DNA of 35,641 nucleotides from Anabaena sp. CRKS33 (lineage in GTDB: Bacteria > Cyanobacteriota > Cyanobacteriia > Cyanobacteriales > Nostocaceae), in the NCBI GenBank assembly GCA_001672075.1, contig LJOT01000012.1, positions 1-35,641 on the forward strand, in the 5' to 3' direction. The notes below the pieces were generated by a model that was given only the letters and a program-made list of their open reading frames with translations, searched no databases and was not told where the DNA came from. Both the position numbers and the translations under genes were made by a program. Below are positions 26,887-34,887 of this stretch, in pieces. The number at the start of each line of letters is the position of its first letter. Positions within the stretch are counted from its first letter, which is position 1.

Positions 26887-27825
26887 TTATAATTTGCTAA
26901 CTGCTTCCGCAATTTTCCCAGAAACAAAAGGTAAGATTTCCCGACTTTTTCCTTGTTCCTTCCCTTCCGTAAATACCACTAACAGATAAGGGCGTTGATT
27001 TGGTAGTTCAATATAAGCCGCATCGTGACGCACTGTGCTTGTCCAACCTGCTTTTGACCAGATTTGACTATTTTCCGGTAATCCACCGCCTAAGAAGCCT
27101 GTAACCTGGTCTTCTTCAACATTTTGGGGTAACTCATCAGCATTAAGACCGCGTTTAAGTAACTTCATCATTGCTTGCGATCGCCCACTAGACACTGCCA
27201 CCCCACCTACGATACTATGTAATAGTCTAGCAGTGGCATCCGTTGTCAGCATATTGCGGTTTTCAAACATTTCCCCATAAAAAGCCCTTTCCCGTCCATA
27301 GGGACCATCACCCCAGGTTTTTTGACAGACATTAATTGCGTTTATTTCCTCCCAACCCAAGGACTGAAAATAGCGGTTAACAATCTGACGCTGATATTTC
27401 CAGGTTTCAAAAGGACCTGGGGTTAACACAGGACCGGAAGTAGTACCACTGAGAATATCAACAATTAAGCTAGTAGCATCATTACTAGAATCAACTATCA
27501 TATCCGTCAAAGCTCGGTTTAGTTCCTCCGTTGTTTGACTCATGCCTTTTTCTAGCCATTCTTGCACCGCTACCAGATAGAATAATTTTACCACACTAGC
27601 AGGATAAATACGTTCTCCTCCACGATAGCTAAATCCCCGGACTGGGTGTTCCCAGAAAGCATTGGGAGTCAGCGCACCACCTGTATTAACAGGTGCAGGA
27701 GGATCATATACAACCCAAGTCAGTGCAATTTGGTTAGGTGCTAATGTGGAAAATTTTGCCCAAGTTGCTTCTAATATTTGATTACCAAGATTTTCTAGTT
27801 GTTTGTCTTGATTAAAAAAAACCAT
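26887..27825 (-). CDS. Serine hydrolase of the class-A beta-lactamase family
   Basis: The 312-residue protein has the penicillin-recognising fold: SVVK at 77-80 (catalytic Ser77 and Lys80, in IYPASVVKLF), SND at 114-116 (equivalent to SDN) and a KAG triad (SKAGWTS) in place of KTG. The glutamate of the class-A omega loop is not evident, and there is no signal peptide, so a cytoplasmic or unusual location is likely and antibiotic hydrolysis is doubtful. Similar cyanobacterial proteins are annotated only as serine hydrolases. The intergenic DNA upstream is long and AT-rich. Confidence 0.85.
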   Translation of the reverse strand: MVFFNQDKQLENLGNQILEATWAKFSTLAPNQIALTWVVYDPPAPVNTGGALTPNAFWEHPVRGFSYRGGERIYPASVVKLFYLVAVQEWLEKGMSQTTEELNRALTDMIVDSSNDATSLIVDILSGTTSGPVLTPGPFETWKYQRQIVNRYFQSLGWEEINAINVCQKTWGDGPYGRERAFYGEMFENRNMLTTDATARLLHSIVGGVAVSSGRSQAMMKLLKRGLNADELPQNVEEDQVTGFLGGGLPENSQIWSKAGWTSTVRHDAAYIELPNQRPYLLVVFTEGKEQGKSREILPFVSGKIAEAVSKL

Positions 27826-28316
27826 TTGTGAATAATTTCCTGATATTTCTCTAGTGTAATCTTATCATTATTTATTACTCATTGAGAAATATCTTTATTT
27901 TGCATTTTCTCTCTATTTTTTGTAAATAAGTCGTAAATAAGTTTTAAAGTTTAATAAAATCCTATTTCTCAAAATACTATTGTAGAGACTTTCTATTCTA
28001 TAGTCTTTTTTTCTAAATAATCGAAAAATTCATATTCTCAAAAACTGGAATTTTGACGATCATAATTTATTTGATAATGCCTAATTAATTTTTAAAACCT
28101 ATATTTTTAATTCCTTGTTATTCATACTATTTTTTCAAGTACCTAATGTTGACTAGAATCATCTTTTAGTTTTCTGCTTAATCATATATGTGTAAAATGG
28201 GATACAATGTAAATAAATATTACAAAATCTACCTTAGTTATTTACTAATTTCCCCGTAAGTTGGTATATAAAATAATTAAGATTTAATTAAAAAACAAAT
28301 AAGAGGAGTTTAAATT
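27826..28316. other. AT-rich gap upstream of the small Cys-rich gene
   Basis: This 491-bp region separates two divergent genes and is strongly AT-rich. It should hold the promoters of both. A TACAAT at 28203-28208 could be a -10 box for the small gene, but no convincing -35 box is placed with it. No coding sequence was found. Confidence 0.4.
28302..28308 (+). promoter_or_regulatory. Strong ribosome binding site of the small Cys-rich gene
   Basis: AGAGGAG lies 8 nt before the ATG at 28317. It is one of the best Shine-Dalgarno matches in the window and is the main argument that the 69-codon frame is translated. Confidence 0.7.
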
Positions 28317-28526
28317 ATGTCCTCGACTAATATCAATAACCAGGAAGGTGAAAACTCAGTTAATCAGGAGAGTGAAAACTCAGTTAATCAAAAGGGTGAG
28401 AACTGTCACCAAAAACTAGTGTGGACTTGTGATCCAAATAGTTATCCTCGTTGTACTGCTCAATGGTTAATAGAGTGTGATCTAATATGCCATTTGCCAT
28501 TTTCAGAAAACAGCAAAGATGGGTAA
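28317..28526 (+). CDS. Small Cys-rich peptide with an octapeptide repeat; possible modified-peptide precursor
   Basis: I do not recognise this 69-residue protein. Residues 8-31 are three octapeptide units (NQEGENSV, NQESENSV, NQKGENCH), a hydrophilic and mostly acidic leader-like region encoded by a 24-bp tandem repeat. The C-terminal part has five cysteines (30, 38, 46, 54, 58) with even 8-residue spacing for the first four, aromatic residues (WTCDPNSYPRCTAQW) and no membrane segment. A strong ribosome binding site precedes the ATG. A leader plus Cys-rich core fits a ribosomally made, modified peptide or a small metal-binding protein. No lanthipeptide, radical-SAM or protease/transporter gene is adjacent, so this is only a suggestion. 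Confidence 0.55.
   Translation: MSSTNINNQEGENSVNQESENSVNQKGENCHQKLVWTCDPNSYPRCTAQWLIECDLICHLPFSENSKDG
28338..28409 (+). repeat. 24-bp coding tandem repeat, three copies
   Basis: Units begin AACCAGGAAGGTGAAAACTC, AATCAGGAGAGTGAAAACTC and AATCAAAAGGGTGAGAACTG. The first two units share an identical GTGAAAACTCAGTT end; the third has diverged. The period is a multiple of three, so copy-number change would keep the frame. Confidence 0.8.
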
Positions 28527-29588
28527 TATCTTCTGGTTTTCTTGTCAATAGGTAAGGGCTAAAGCCCTTACTACTTAATACATATAAATTTATTGTCGCA
28601 ATTTTTGACCTTTTAGCTACTCAAGCCGCAACGAAAAATACAATACTTTAGGTATTTTTATTTTGTTACCAAAATTTTGTAAAAACGTTTCATGAAACAT
28701 CTTTAGATCATCCTTGATGCGATATGGGTACAGGAATCAGCAATGAACCGGAGATAAACGGTGATAGGTTTGTACCTCAGTAGACTAGAAAATAGTATAT
28801 ATGTTTTATCTCAACCTCTAACTAGTCACGACTTTCCCTAACTACTACAAAAAACCCTCCTCTACCATAAGTTAACCCATTTGTCAATAGGACATTTGTT
28901 CTACCAGTCAAAGTACATTATTTGCTGAATAATTTTTCGCCAATTGACTCTTTCAAACCACTGCTAATTTCTGAGTTTTTGTATTTTTGTTCAAAATTAA
29001 TCTCTGAAACCACTATAAATAAAGACTTTTGCAGATCATCTTTTTAGCAGGGTAGAAAATTGACAATAGTAATCCAATTTTGAAATTCTCAATAATTCTA
29101 GCAAATCGCCGAAAGTATTGCAAGCTCGTTGCTAAATAAAAATAATTCTCAATTAATTGTTAAGAAAATCTAAAGTTGAATTTTCTTAAGTTATGAATAT
29201 TAAAAGTATTATCCTATAATGATAATTTTTAATTATGATTTATGGCTAACTCATTCATACGCTGTGATAACGGAAACAATAAACTTAAAGCACACCAGGA
29301 AAAGAGGATTTTATAGAGATTATTTAGAATAATATCTGTGTCAGCGGTAAAGTATCTTGTAACTGATGGAATATGTTCAGGTCAAGAAATTATCTGCATT
29401 TAATTTGTATATAGCGTTTCCCAGTCTAATGAAGTCCAAAATTATTACATAAGACATTAATGGTAAATTACATAATGTAGAGAAGATAATCCTGATACAG
29501 AGAACATTTCTACAAAAAATCATCATATTACCGTTTGCCAAAACCTACTAAAATCTACTAATGTAGAAATGCGTAATAGTTCTTGTCT
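28527..29588. other. 1.06-kb region without recognisable genes
   Basis: It contains the palindrome at 28553-28570 and AT-rich DNA. It also lies at the 3' side of tnpB, where IS elements of this kind encode their guide (omega/reRNA) RNA, so the first 200 or so bases before 29588 may belong to the element. A TATAAT at 29214-29219 and a 24-codon frame at 29242 are present but not convincing. Confidence 0.5.
28553..28570. repeat. Palindrome TAAGGGCT-AA-AGCCCTTA
   Basis: An 8-bp perfect inverted repeat with a 2-nt loop lies 26 bp after the small Cys-rich gene. It could stop transcription, but no T-run follows; it resembles the dispersed palindrome at 20265-20280. Confidence 0.6.
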
Positions 29589-30788
29589 TTATAAAGGTAA
29601 AACCTTTAATGGTGCAACGGCTGCACTCGCTATCCCTTCTGTTGTATAAGCATTAGGGAATACTTTTCTCACAATTTGTAAAGAACCATTGACATCGGCG
29701 TTAATCTTGGTTCCTAAACTAGACTGAAATAAACCACGTTTTACACGTTTACCTAGATAGGTTGAATGTTTACGAGGTCTTTCTAAATCTAGCGCAGATG
29801 TTTTGGAGGTATAGGATTCTTCAGTGACTACAACTTTGATTCCCGCTAATTGACATTTATAAGTTATCTGGTCAATTAATCTTGCATGAGGAATCTGTGT
29901 AAAAGACTGATTATTCTTTTTACCTATATTGATGTTCTGCTTCCAGTTTTCATTCTTACCAATAACTAAAGTACCAATGTCACTAGCTTGGAGTAGGTTA
30001 ACAATTATTCTACTAGTGTTGTGTAGATAGTTGTCAACGTAATTGTTTCTGTAAGAGGTCATAGATTGAATTCTCTGACTAGATTTACGCTTTTGGCCTA
30101 ATTGACTTTGTAACTTAGCTTTAGCTTTGTTATAAAATTGGTTAACTGATTTTAGAGGTCGTCCATTAATCAGCAAAGGTTTAAAACCTGGCTGATTTGA
30201 AGTTAAAGCTACTAAATTAGTTAAACCCAGGTCAATACCCGCTACATAATCACTGGTAGATAGCTCTTTTTCCTGCTTCCTATATACAATTTCAACAACA
30301 TAGCAAGTGGGGTGAGGTACTAAACGCACTTCAACCACATTATCTACCTGAGTTGGAATCTTAATGTCACTCATTGATAAGTGACAGATTCCCTTCTTCA
30401 GTTCAGCTTTGTAAACTGACTCATGATAGTAGATAACTACATTACGTCCCTTAGCTTTATCTTTGTAACCAGGTATTCTAGGTTCACTTAAAAACTTAAA
30501 AGGATTCTGCTTCCATTCTTTTTGGGCTTCAAAGTAACCAGTCCAGGTAGAAACTAATCTTTTGATGATTTGTTTGCTAACCTTAGTGGGTAAATTACGA
30601 TAATCTACTAAATCTTTGGTTAAATGATAAAGGTCATTTAGACTATATTTCTTACCAGAAGCAAAGAAGTGTTGACGACAAATGTAATTAGCTGCGTTGT
30701 ATAGATTCTTAGAAAGGAAGGATAGTTTATCAATCTCTTGCCAATGTTGGTGAGACTGTTTTATGATATGTCTTTCAACTAGAATCAT
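29589..30788 (-). CDS. tnpB: TnpB RNA-guided nuclease of an IS607-type element
   Basis: TnpB is the guide-RNA-dependent DNA nuclease ancestral to Cas12 and helps the element persist. The 399-residue protein has an N-terminal helical and wedge part and a RuvC domain: Asp186 in AGIDLGLTNL, Glu323/Glu324 in TEESYTSK, and Asp365 in INADVNGS. The place where typical TnpBs have the RuvC-II glutamate reads LVIGKNENWKQ, so the glutamate seems moved to EESYTSK, as in a large TnpB subgroup with rearranged catalytic sites. The zinc-finger cysteines usual between these motifs are absent (TSALDLERPRK ... GLFQSS). The gene looks intact; its RNA would come from the 3' end. Confidence 0.9.
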   Translation of the reverse strand: MILVERHIIKQSHQHWQEIDKLSFLSKNLYNAANYICRQHFFASGKKYSLNDLYHLTKDLVDYRNLPTKVSKQIIKRLVSTWTGYFEAQKEWKQNPFKFLSEPRIPGYKDKAKGRNVVIYYHESVYKAELKKGICHLSMSDIKIPTQVDNVVEVRLVPHPTCYVVEIVYRKQEKELSTSDYVAGIDLGLTNLVALTSNQPGFKPLLINGRPLKSVNQFYNKAKAKLQSQLGQKRKSSQRIQSMTSYRNNYVDNYLHNTSRIIVNLLQASDIGTLVIGKNENWKQNINIGKKNNQSFTQIPHARLIDQITYKCQLAGIKVVVTEESYTSKTSALDLERPRKHSTYLGKRVKRGLFQSSLGTKINADVNGSLQIVRKVFPNAYTTEGIASAAVAPLKVLPL

Positions 30789-30860
30789 TGTTTCTTCCTT
30801 TTCTCAGCACTACGTTTACCGTAAATCTTGGCGCTGAAGGAAGCCATCAGCGATAACATA

Positions 30861-30963
30861 CAGCAAGTTCAGCTTGAATGAGGTACACCTTGTGCGGGCA
30901 AGATGCCCGCACCACAAGAGTTTTATTATTAATATCTGTACTTCATAAGATCGGAAACTGCTG
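30861..30963. mobile_element. MITE-like inverted-repeat element in a TA site, inserted in tnpA
   Basis: The ends are CAGCAAGTTCAGCTTGAATG and, on the other strand, CAGCAGTTTCCGATCTTATG; including the flanking TA, 20 of 28 end positions match. TA pairs at 30859-30860 and 30964-30965 look like the target duplication, as for IS630/Tc1-mariner relatives. No transposase is encoded, so it would be moved in trans. A GC-rich hairpin sits in the middle. Exact removal with one TA restores the tnpA frame, which supports both boundaries. A similar end without a visible partner lies at 34786-34813. Confidence 0.75.
30892..30912. repeat. GC-rich hairpin GTGCGGGC-AAGAT-GCCCGCAC
   Basis: A perfect 8-bp stem with a 5-nt loop forms the centre of the 103-bp element. 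This hairpin type is widespread in Nostocales genomes. Confidence 0.8.
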
Positions 30964-31223
30964 TATCTTCTATTAGTTCAGCCTCATAAGTTTTAGGTAG
31001 AGTTTCTTCTACATATTCAACTTCTACTCCGTGAGATTCAAAGAATATCTTCAGTATGTTAAAGTTAGATCTTATCAGGCGGTCTTTATGTTGTACAACT
31101 ATCTTATAACCTTTTTGCTGTTCATAGCAATTTACTCCAATACATATACTATAATATAATATTATCAAATTTTATTAGTATTTAGTATAATTTATTATAT
31201 TTGTTGTTTACTGCTCCCAACCC

Positions 31224-31925
31224 ATGTCCTTAAATCTAAATTCACAAATTCCCTATTCCCCTACAAATGAATATCAATGTACAACTAACCTCAATCTCTA
31301 TGACTCTCCCGAATGTGTCCGGTTAGCAACTCAAGCTGCAACGGGACGACATTTACAAATAACATCAAATCATGAAAATAAAGCAGTTGAAGTCTATTTA
31401 TGTGAAGACGACTATCCAGGATGGTTGTCTAGGGAAGATTTGCAGTTTATTGAAGGCACTCAAACATTATATCAACCCCAGTTGGTCTTAGCAACAGAAA
31501 TTCAACAACGCATACCCGACATTATTGCTTTTACTCAAGCAGCAAAGGAACAAGATAATTATTATCTTTGGGGTGGTACGGTTGCACCTAATTATGATTG
31601 TTCTGGGTTGATGCAAGCCGCTTTTAAATCTGTAGGTGTTTGGCTACCAAGAGATGCTTGTCAACAAGAGGCTTTTACTCAAATGGTTGATATTACTGAA
31701 TTAAAATTAGGGGATTTAATATTTTTTGGGACTTCAAAAAAAGCGACTCACGTGGGTTTATATTTAGGTAATGGTGATTATATCCACAGTTCAGGAAAAG
31801 ATCAAGGCCGGAATGGTATTGGTATTGACCAACTTTCAGAACAAGGAGATAAAGTTAGTCAGTGTTATTATCAACAATTGCGCGGTGCTGGTAGAGTAAT
31901 CAAAAGTTATCCTGGTCATGGATAG
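31224..31925 (+). CDS. NlpC/P60 cell-wall peptidase with N-terminal SH3b domain
   Basis: The 233-residue protein matches the cyanobacterial gamma-D-glutamyl-meso-diaminopimelate peptidases known from Anabaena and Nostoc crystal structures. These trim stem peptides of peptidoglycan, acting in turnover or recycling. Residues 15-75 form the bacterial SH3 domain; the NlpC/P60 domain has Cys126 (NYDCSGLMQAAF), His176 (THVGLYLG) and His188 (YIHSSG) as the likely catalytic triad. No signal peptide is visible, as is usual for this group. It is followed by the glycosyltransferase gene 101 bp downstream on the same strand. Confidence 0.93.
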   Translation: MSLNLNSQIPYSPTNEYQCTTNLNLYDSPECVRLATQAATGRHLQITSNHENKAVEVYLCEDDYPGWLSREDLQFIEGTQTLYQPQLVLATEIQQRIPDIIAFTQAAKEQDNYYLWGGTVAPNYDCSGLMQAAFKSVGVWLPRDACQQEAFTQMVDITELKLGDLIFFGTSKKATHVGLYLGNGDYIHSSGKDQGRNGIGIDQLSEQGDKVSQCYYQQLRGAGRVIKSYPGHG

Positions 31926-32026
31926 ATGAACTCTATTTTCCGACTACCCAGGGGCGTTTTAGTGACATATAGATCAAGAGGATGAGAATCAATTATGGAA
32001 ACCGATTTATTTATCAGCTATAAAAA

Positions 32027-33001
32027 ATGACTAATCATCAATTACCAATTGTAGATGTATCCGTAGTTATACCAATTAAAGATGAAGTAGAAAGCCTACC
32101 TTTATTACTAAAAGCAATTTCTTCCACTCTCACAGATAGTAAATTGAACTATGAAATTATTTGTGTAGATGATGGTTCTAGGGATGGTTCAGCGGAATTT
32201 CTCAAAGAACAGGCACAAATTCGTACTGATCTAAAAGCGGTGATTTTGCGTCGTAACTATGGACAAACTGCGGCCATGTCTGCTGGCTTTAATTATGCTA
32301 CGGCCAAAGTAATTGTGACTTTAGATGCTGATTTACAAAATGATCCGGCTGATATCCCCATGTTAATTACCAAGCTGGACGAGGGTTATGATTTAGTGAG
32401 TGGTTGGCGGCAAAATCGCCAAGATGGGGCATTAAATCGTCTACTTCCTTCTAAAATCGCCAATTGGCTAATTCGTGGTGCTACTAGCGTTTATATTCAT
32501 GATTATGGTTGTTCTCTCAAAGCTTATCGGGCTGAGTTAGTCGCAGATATGAATCTTTATGGGGAATTACACCGCTTCTTACCAGCATTAGCGTATATTG
32601 AAGGGGCGAGAATTACTGAAGTCCCTGTACGTCATCATACGCGGCGTTTTGGACAGAGTAAATATGGGATATCAAGGACATTTCGGGTATTAATGGATTT
32701 ATTAACTATTCTATTTATGAAAAAGTTCCTCACCCGTCCTATGCACGTTTTTGGAATGTTAGGCTTAATTTCTATGGTTTCTGGTGCAGGAATAGGAATA
32801 TACTTAACTTTGGTTAAATTGGTTTTTCATGTAGATATTGGTAATCGTCCTCTGTTGATTTTGGCGGTTTTGCTGCTAGTAACTGGGGTGCAGTTGTTTT
32901 GTTTCGGTCTTTTGGCAGAGTTGTTAATGCGGACATACCATGAATCTCAGGGAAGGCCTATCTATCGTGTGCGGGAAGTTGTGGCAAAAAATGTTAAGTA
33001 A
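32027..33001 (+). CDS. Family-2 glycosyltransferase, membrane-anchored (GtrB/DPM1-like)
   Basis: The 324-residue enzyme has a GT-A domain with VSVVIPIKDE, CVDDGSRDGS (Asp48/Asp49), LRRNYGQTAAMSAGF and the LDADLQNDP motif that binds the metal and nucleotide-sugar. RRFGQSKYG, conserved in polyprenyl-phosphate glycosyltransferases, lies near residues 206-214. Two C-terminal membrane helices (about 235-258 and 270-298) anchor it. It probably loads a sugar onto a polyprenyl phosphate for use outside the membrane. The MFS transporter gene follows 45 bp downstream, so they may share a transcript. Confidence 0.9.
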   Translation: MTNHQLPIVDVSVVIPIKDEVESLPLLLKAISSTLTDSKLNYEIICVDDGSRDGSAEFLKEQAQIRTDLKAVILRRNYGQTAAMSAGFNYATAKVIVTLDADLQNDPADIPMLITKLDEGYDLVSGWRQNRQDGALNRLLPSKIANWLIRGATSVYIHDYGCSLKAYRAELVADMNLYGELHRFLPALAYIEGARITEVPVRHHTRRFGQSKYGISRTFRVLMDLLTILFMKKFLTRPMHVFGMLGLISMVSGAGIGIYLTLVKLVFHVDIGNRPLLILAVLLLVTGVQLFCFGLLAELLMRTYHESQGRPIYRVREVVAKNVK

Positions 33002-33046
33002 CGTAACAATGGTAAAATCACACTTTATAGGATTATTGCGTCTACC

Positions 33047-34270
33047 GTGAAAGCTTTTGATACTTTTGACGCTGCACTGCGGAAAAACTTACTCATGTTA
33101 TTTGCCGCAGGTTTGTTTTTCTGGTCAAGTTTGTCCTCATTATTGCCGACATTACCTTTGTATATTGAACACATTGGTGCGAACAAGCAAGAAATTGGCA
33201 TTGTTATGGGTAGCTTTGCCATTGGTATAATACTAATTAGACCATCAATGGGTGCTTTAGCTGATAACCGAGGCCGGAAAATAGTCTTATTGATAGGGAT
33301 GTTTGTCGTAGCGATCGCCCCTTTAGGATATTTAGTGGTAAAATCGGTTATTCCCCTTATGTTGATTCGTGCCTTTCATGGTATTAGTATTGCTGCCTTT
33401 GCCACAGCTTACACCGCCTTAGTGGCAGATTTAACACCAGAACACCGTCGGGGGGAAGTTATCGGTTACATGAGTTTGGTAAGTCCTTTGGGTGTGGGCA
33501 TAGGTCCTGCCATAGGTGGGTTTTTACAAGCAACTGCTGGTTATACCCCATTATTTCTCTCATCTGCGGTCTTAGGATGTCTAGGTTTACTATGTATTAT
33601 CCCCATTGTCAACCCACCTATTGCCATCCAACCAATTAACAGCAAAAATGATAACTTTTGGCAAATACTAACTAGTCCTCCCGTGCGGATTCCTGCTATA
33701 GTCCTATTATTGAGTGGTTTGACCTTAGGTAGTTTACATACTTTCATCTCCCTATTCATCAAATCAACAGGAGTGGATTTAAATCCAGGTTTATTTTTCT
33801 CCGTGGCCGCCATTTCCAGTTTTAGTTGTAGATTATTTACTGGTAAAGCCTCTGATCAATATGGACGTGGTTTATTTGTCACTATGAGTTTGATAGCTTA
33901 TACTCTGTCTATCATCTGCGTATGGCAAGCAAATAACACTTTCATGTTTTTATTAGGAGCATTAATGGAAGGCGCTGCTTCTGGTATGCTAATTCCCATG
34001 ATTTCCGTATTAATAACAGATAGAACTTTACCCCACGAACGAGGTAGAATATTTGCTGTTTCTTTCATCGGATTTGATCTAGGTTTCGCTATAGCAGGTG
34101 CAATTTTGGGAACATTTGCTCAAACCTTTGGTTATCGTAGTATGTTTGGTTTTATCACGGGTTTAACAGTTCTGTCGATTATAATTTTCTTGACTCAATC
34201 TAGCCGCAGTATACGGAAATCTCTGGGTTTTGCCTTTGGTCTTCATCAAGATGTCTATGCTATAAAATAA
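33047..34270 (+). CDS. MFS transporter
   Basis: The 407-residue protein has about 12 hydrophobic segments and the MFS loop 2-3 motif (GALADNRGRKIVLL, near residues 69-82), with a second, weaker copy (GKASDQYGRG) halfway through. A short cytoplasmic C-terminus follows. It belongs to the drug/solute efflux-like 12-helix group; the substrate cannot be read from sequence. The start is GTG at 33047. It lies 45 bp after the glycosyltransferase gene, on the same strand. Confidence 0.9.
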   Translation: MKAFDTFDAALRKNLLMLFAAGLFFWSSLSSLLPTLPLYIEHIGANKQEIGIVMGSFAIGIILIRPSMGALADNRGRKIVLLIGMFVVAIAPLGYLVVKSVIPLMLIRAFHGISIAAFATAYTALVADLTPEHRRGEVIGYMSLVSPLGVGIGPAIGGFLQATAGYTPLFLSSAVLGCLGLLCIIPIVNPPIAIQPINSKNDNFWQILTSPPVRIPAIVLLLSGLTLGSLHTFISLFIKSTGVDLNPGLFFSVAAISSFSCRLFTGKASDQYGRGLFVTMSLIAYTLSIICVWQANNTFMFLLGALMEGAASGMLIPMISVLITDRTLPHERGRIFAVSFIGFDLGFAIAGAILGTFAQTFGYRSMFGFITGLTVLSIIIFLTQSSRSIRKSLGFAFGLHQDVYAIK

Positions 34271-34331
34271 TTTAACAGAAAAATAGCAACTTAAATATTA
34301 GAGGAAAATTACTGGCTGGATTAAATTTATT

Positions 34332-34697
34332 ATGTCTCTAAAACAAGAAACAAAAAAATATTATAAATGGGTTTGGGATGTATCCCTGGGTGGTGAATTT
34401 GACGATTGGGGTACTAGTACATACTTCATGGAAATTGGCAATACTTTATATCCTCTTAGACAAATAGAAGTCTATGAAAATGGAAATGTTTTATTTTATG
34501 ATCATAGCCACTTCTTAGACGATTATGGGATGTTGTGTGATCAGAAAATAGATATACTAGACATACAAGAATTTGAAATTACTCAAGCAGAATTTGATCA
34601 AGTATGGCAGACAAAAGTTCCCATCAATAGACCGCTAATGAAAAAGAATGTACAGTCGAGAATCCCTAACCAGATCAATTCTCTACAAACGTTCTAG
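34332..34697 (+). CDS. Small hypothetical protein, DUF6881-like
   Basis: The 121-residue protein has no membrane segment. It is rich in acidic and aromatic residues (WVWDVSLGG, LYPLRQIEVYENGNVLFYDHS). The pattern 'R-x-IE(V/I)YxNG' followed by a Tyr/Asp strand and an ITQAEFDQVW end resembles the DUF6881 family, some members of which are thought to be immunity-type proteins. The match is by memory and weak. It stands 61 bp after the MFS gene and 190 bp before the uracil-DNA glycosylase. Confidence 0.6.
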   Translation: MSLKQETKKYYKWVWDVSLGGEFDDWGTSTYFMEIGNTLYPLRQIEVYENGNVLFYDHSHFLDDYGMLCDQKIDILDIQEFEITQAEFDQVWQTKVPINRPLMKKNVQSRIPNQINSLQTF

Positions 34698-34785
34698 GAT
34701 ACACATATCAACACATATCATCAGATATCTAAGAGATAATTTTTAGATTTAAGTCTATTTTCTGATAAGATGAATAATACAGAAA

Positions 34786-34813
34786 TACAGCAGATTTCAA
34801 CTTCGTGAGGTAC
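34786..34813 (+). repeat. Solo end of the MITE-like repeat
   Basis: TACAGCAGATTTCAACTTCG followed by TGAGGTAC closely matches both 28-bp ends of the element at 30859-30965 (TACAGCA ... TGAGGTAC). No inverted partner was found downstream before the next gene, so it is an orphan end or a badly decayed copy. Confidence 0.6.
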
Positions 34814-34887
34814 AAACTACCCTGCCCTGACTTAAGGTATATCTTGTAAATCTAAAATAGGCCGTCATATTCTGCCTCCCAAATTCC

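Larger units (their letters stand above)
29589..31168 (-). mobile_element. 5'-truncated IS607-type insertion sequence (tnpA remnant plus tnpB)
   Basis: A serine-recombinase (tnpA) remnant is followed by tnpB on the same strand. When the 103-bp insertion is ignored, the tnpA frame ends in a 4-bp ATGA overlap with the tnpB start (30785-30788), the usual IS607 arrangement. The N-terminal two thirds of tnpA (DNA-binding domain and catalytic serine) is missing, so the element cannot move by itself. IS607 elements lack terminal inverted repeats, so exact ends cannot be seen; the right end lies somewhere before 29589. Confidence 0.75.
30785..31168 (-). pseudogene. tnpA: IS607-type serine recombinase tnpA, 5'-truncated and interrupted
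   Basis: The readable part includes YKIVVQHKDRLIRSNFNIL and EVEYVEETLPKTYEAELIED, the C-terminal region of IS607 TnpA. The frame then runs into inserted DNA and stops at 30929. If 30861-30963 and one of the two flanking TA pairs are removed, it continues MLSLMASFSAKIYGKRSAEK and RKKQ to a TGA overlapping the tnpB ATG. The catalytic serine domain is absent (upstream of 31168), and the first dozen residues are flanking DNA. The gene is therefore dead for two independent reasons. Confidence 0.8.

Noticed and set aside
29242..29316. 24-codon frame starting MANSFIRCDNG
   Set aside because: No ribosome binding site, no similarity, and AT-rich surroundings; not supportable as a gene.
30929..31168. 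79-residue stand-alone gene on the minus strand
   Set aside because: Its beginning is flanking DNA and its end lies inside an inserted repeat; the conserved middle belongs to a broken IS607 tnpA.
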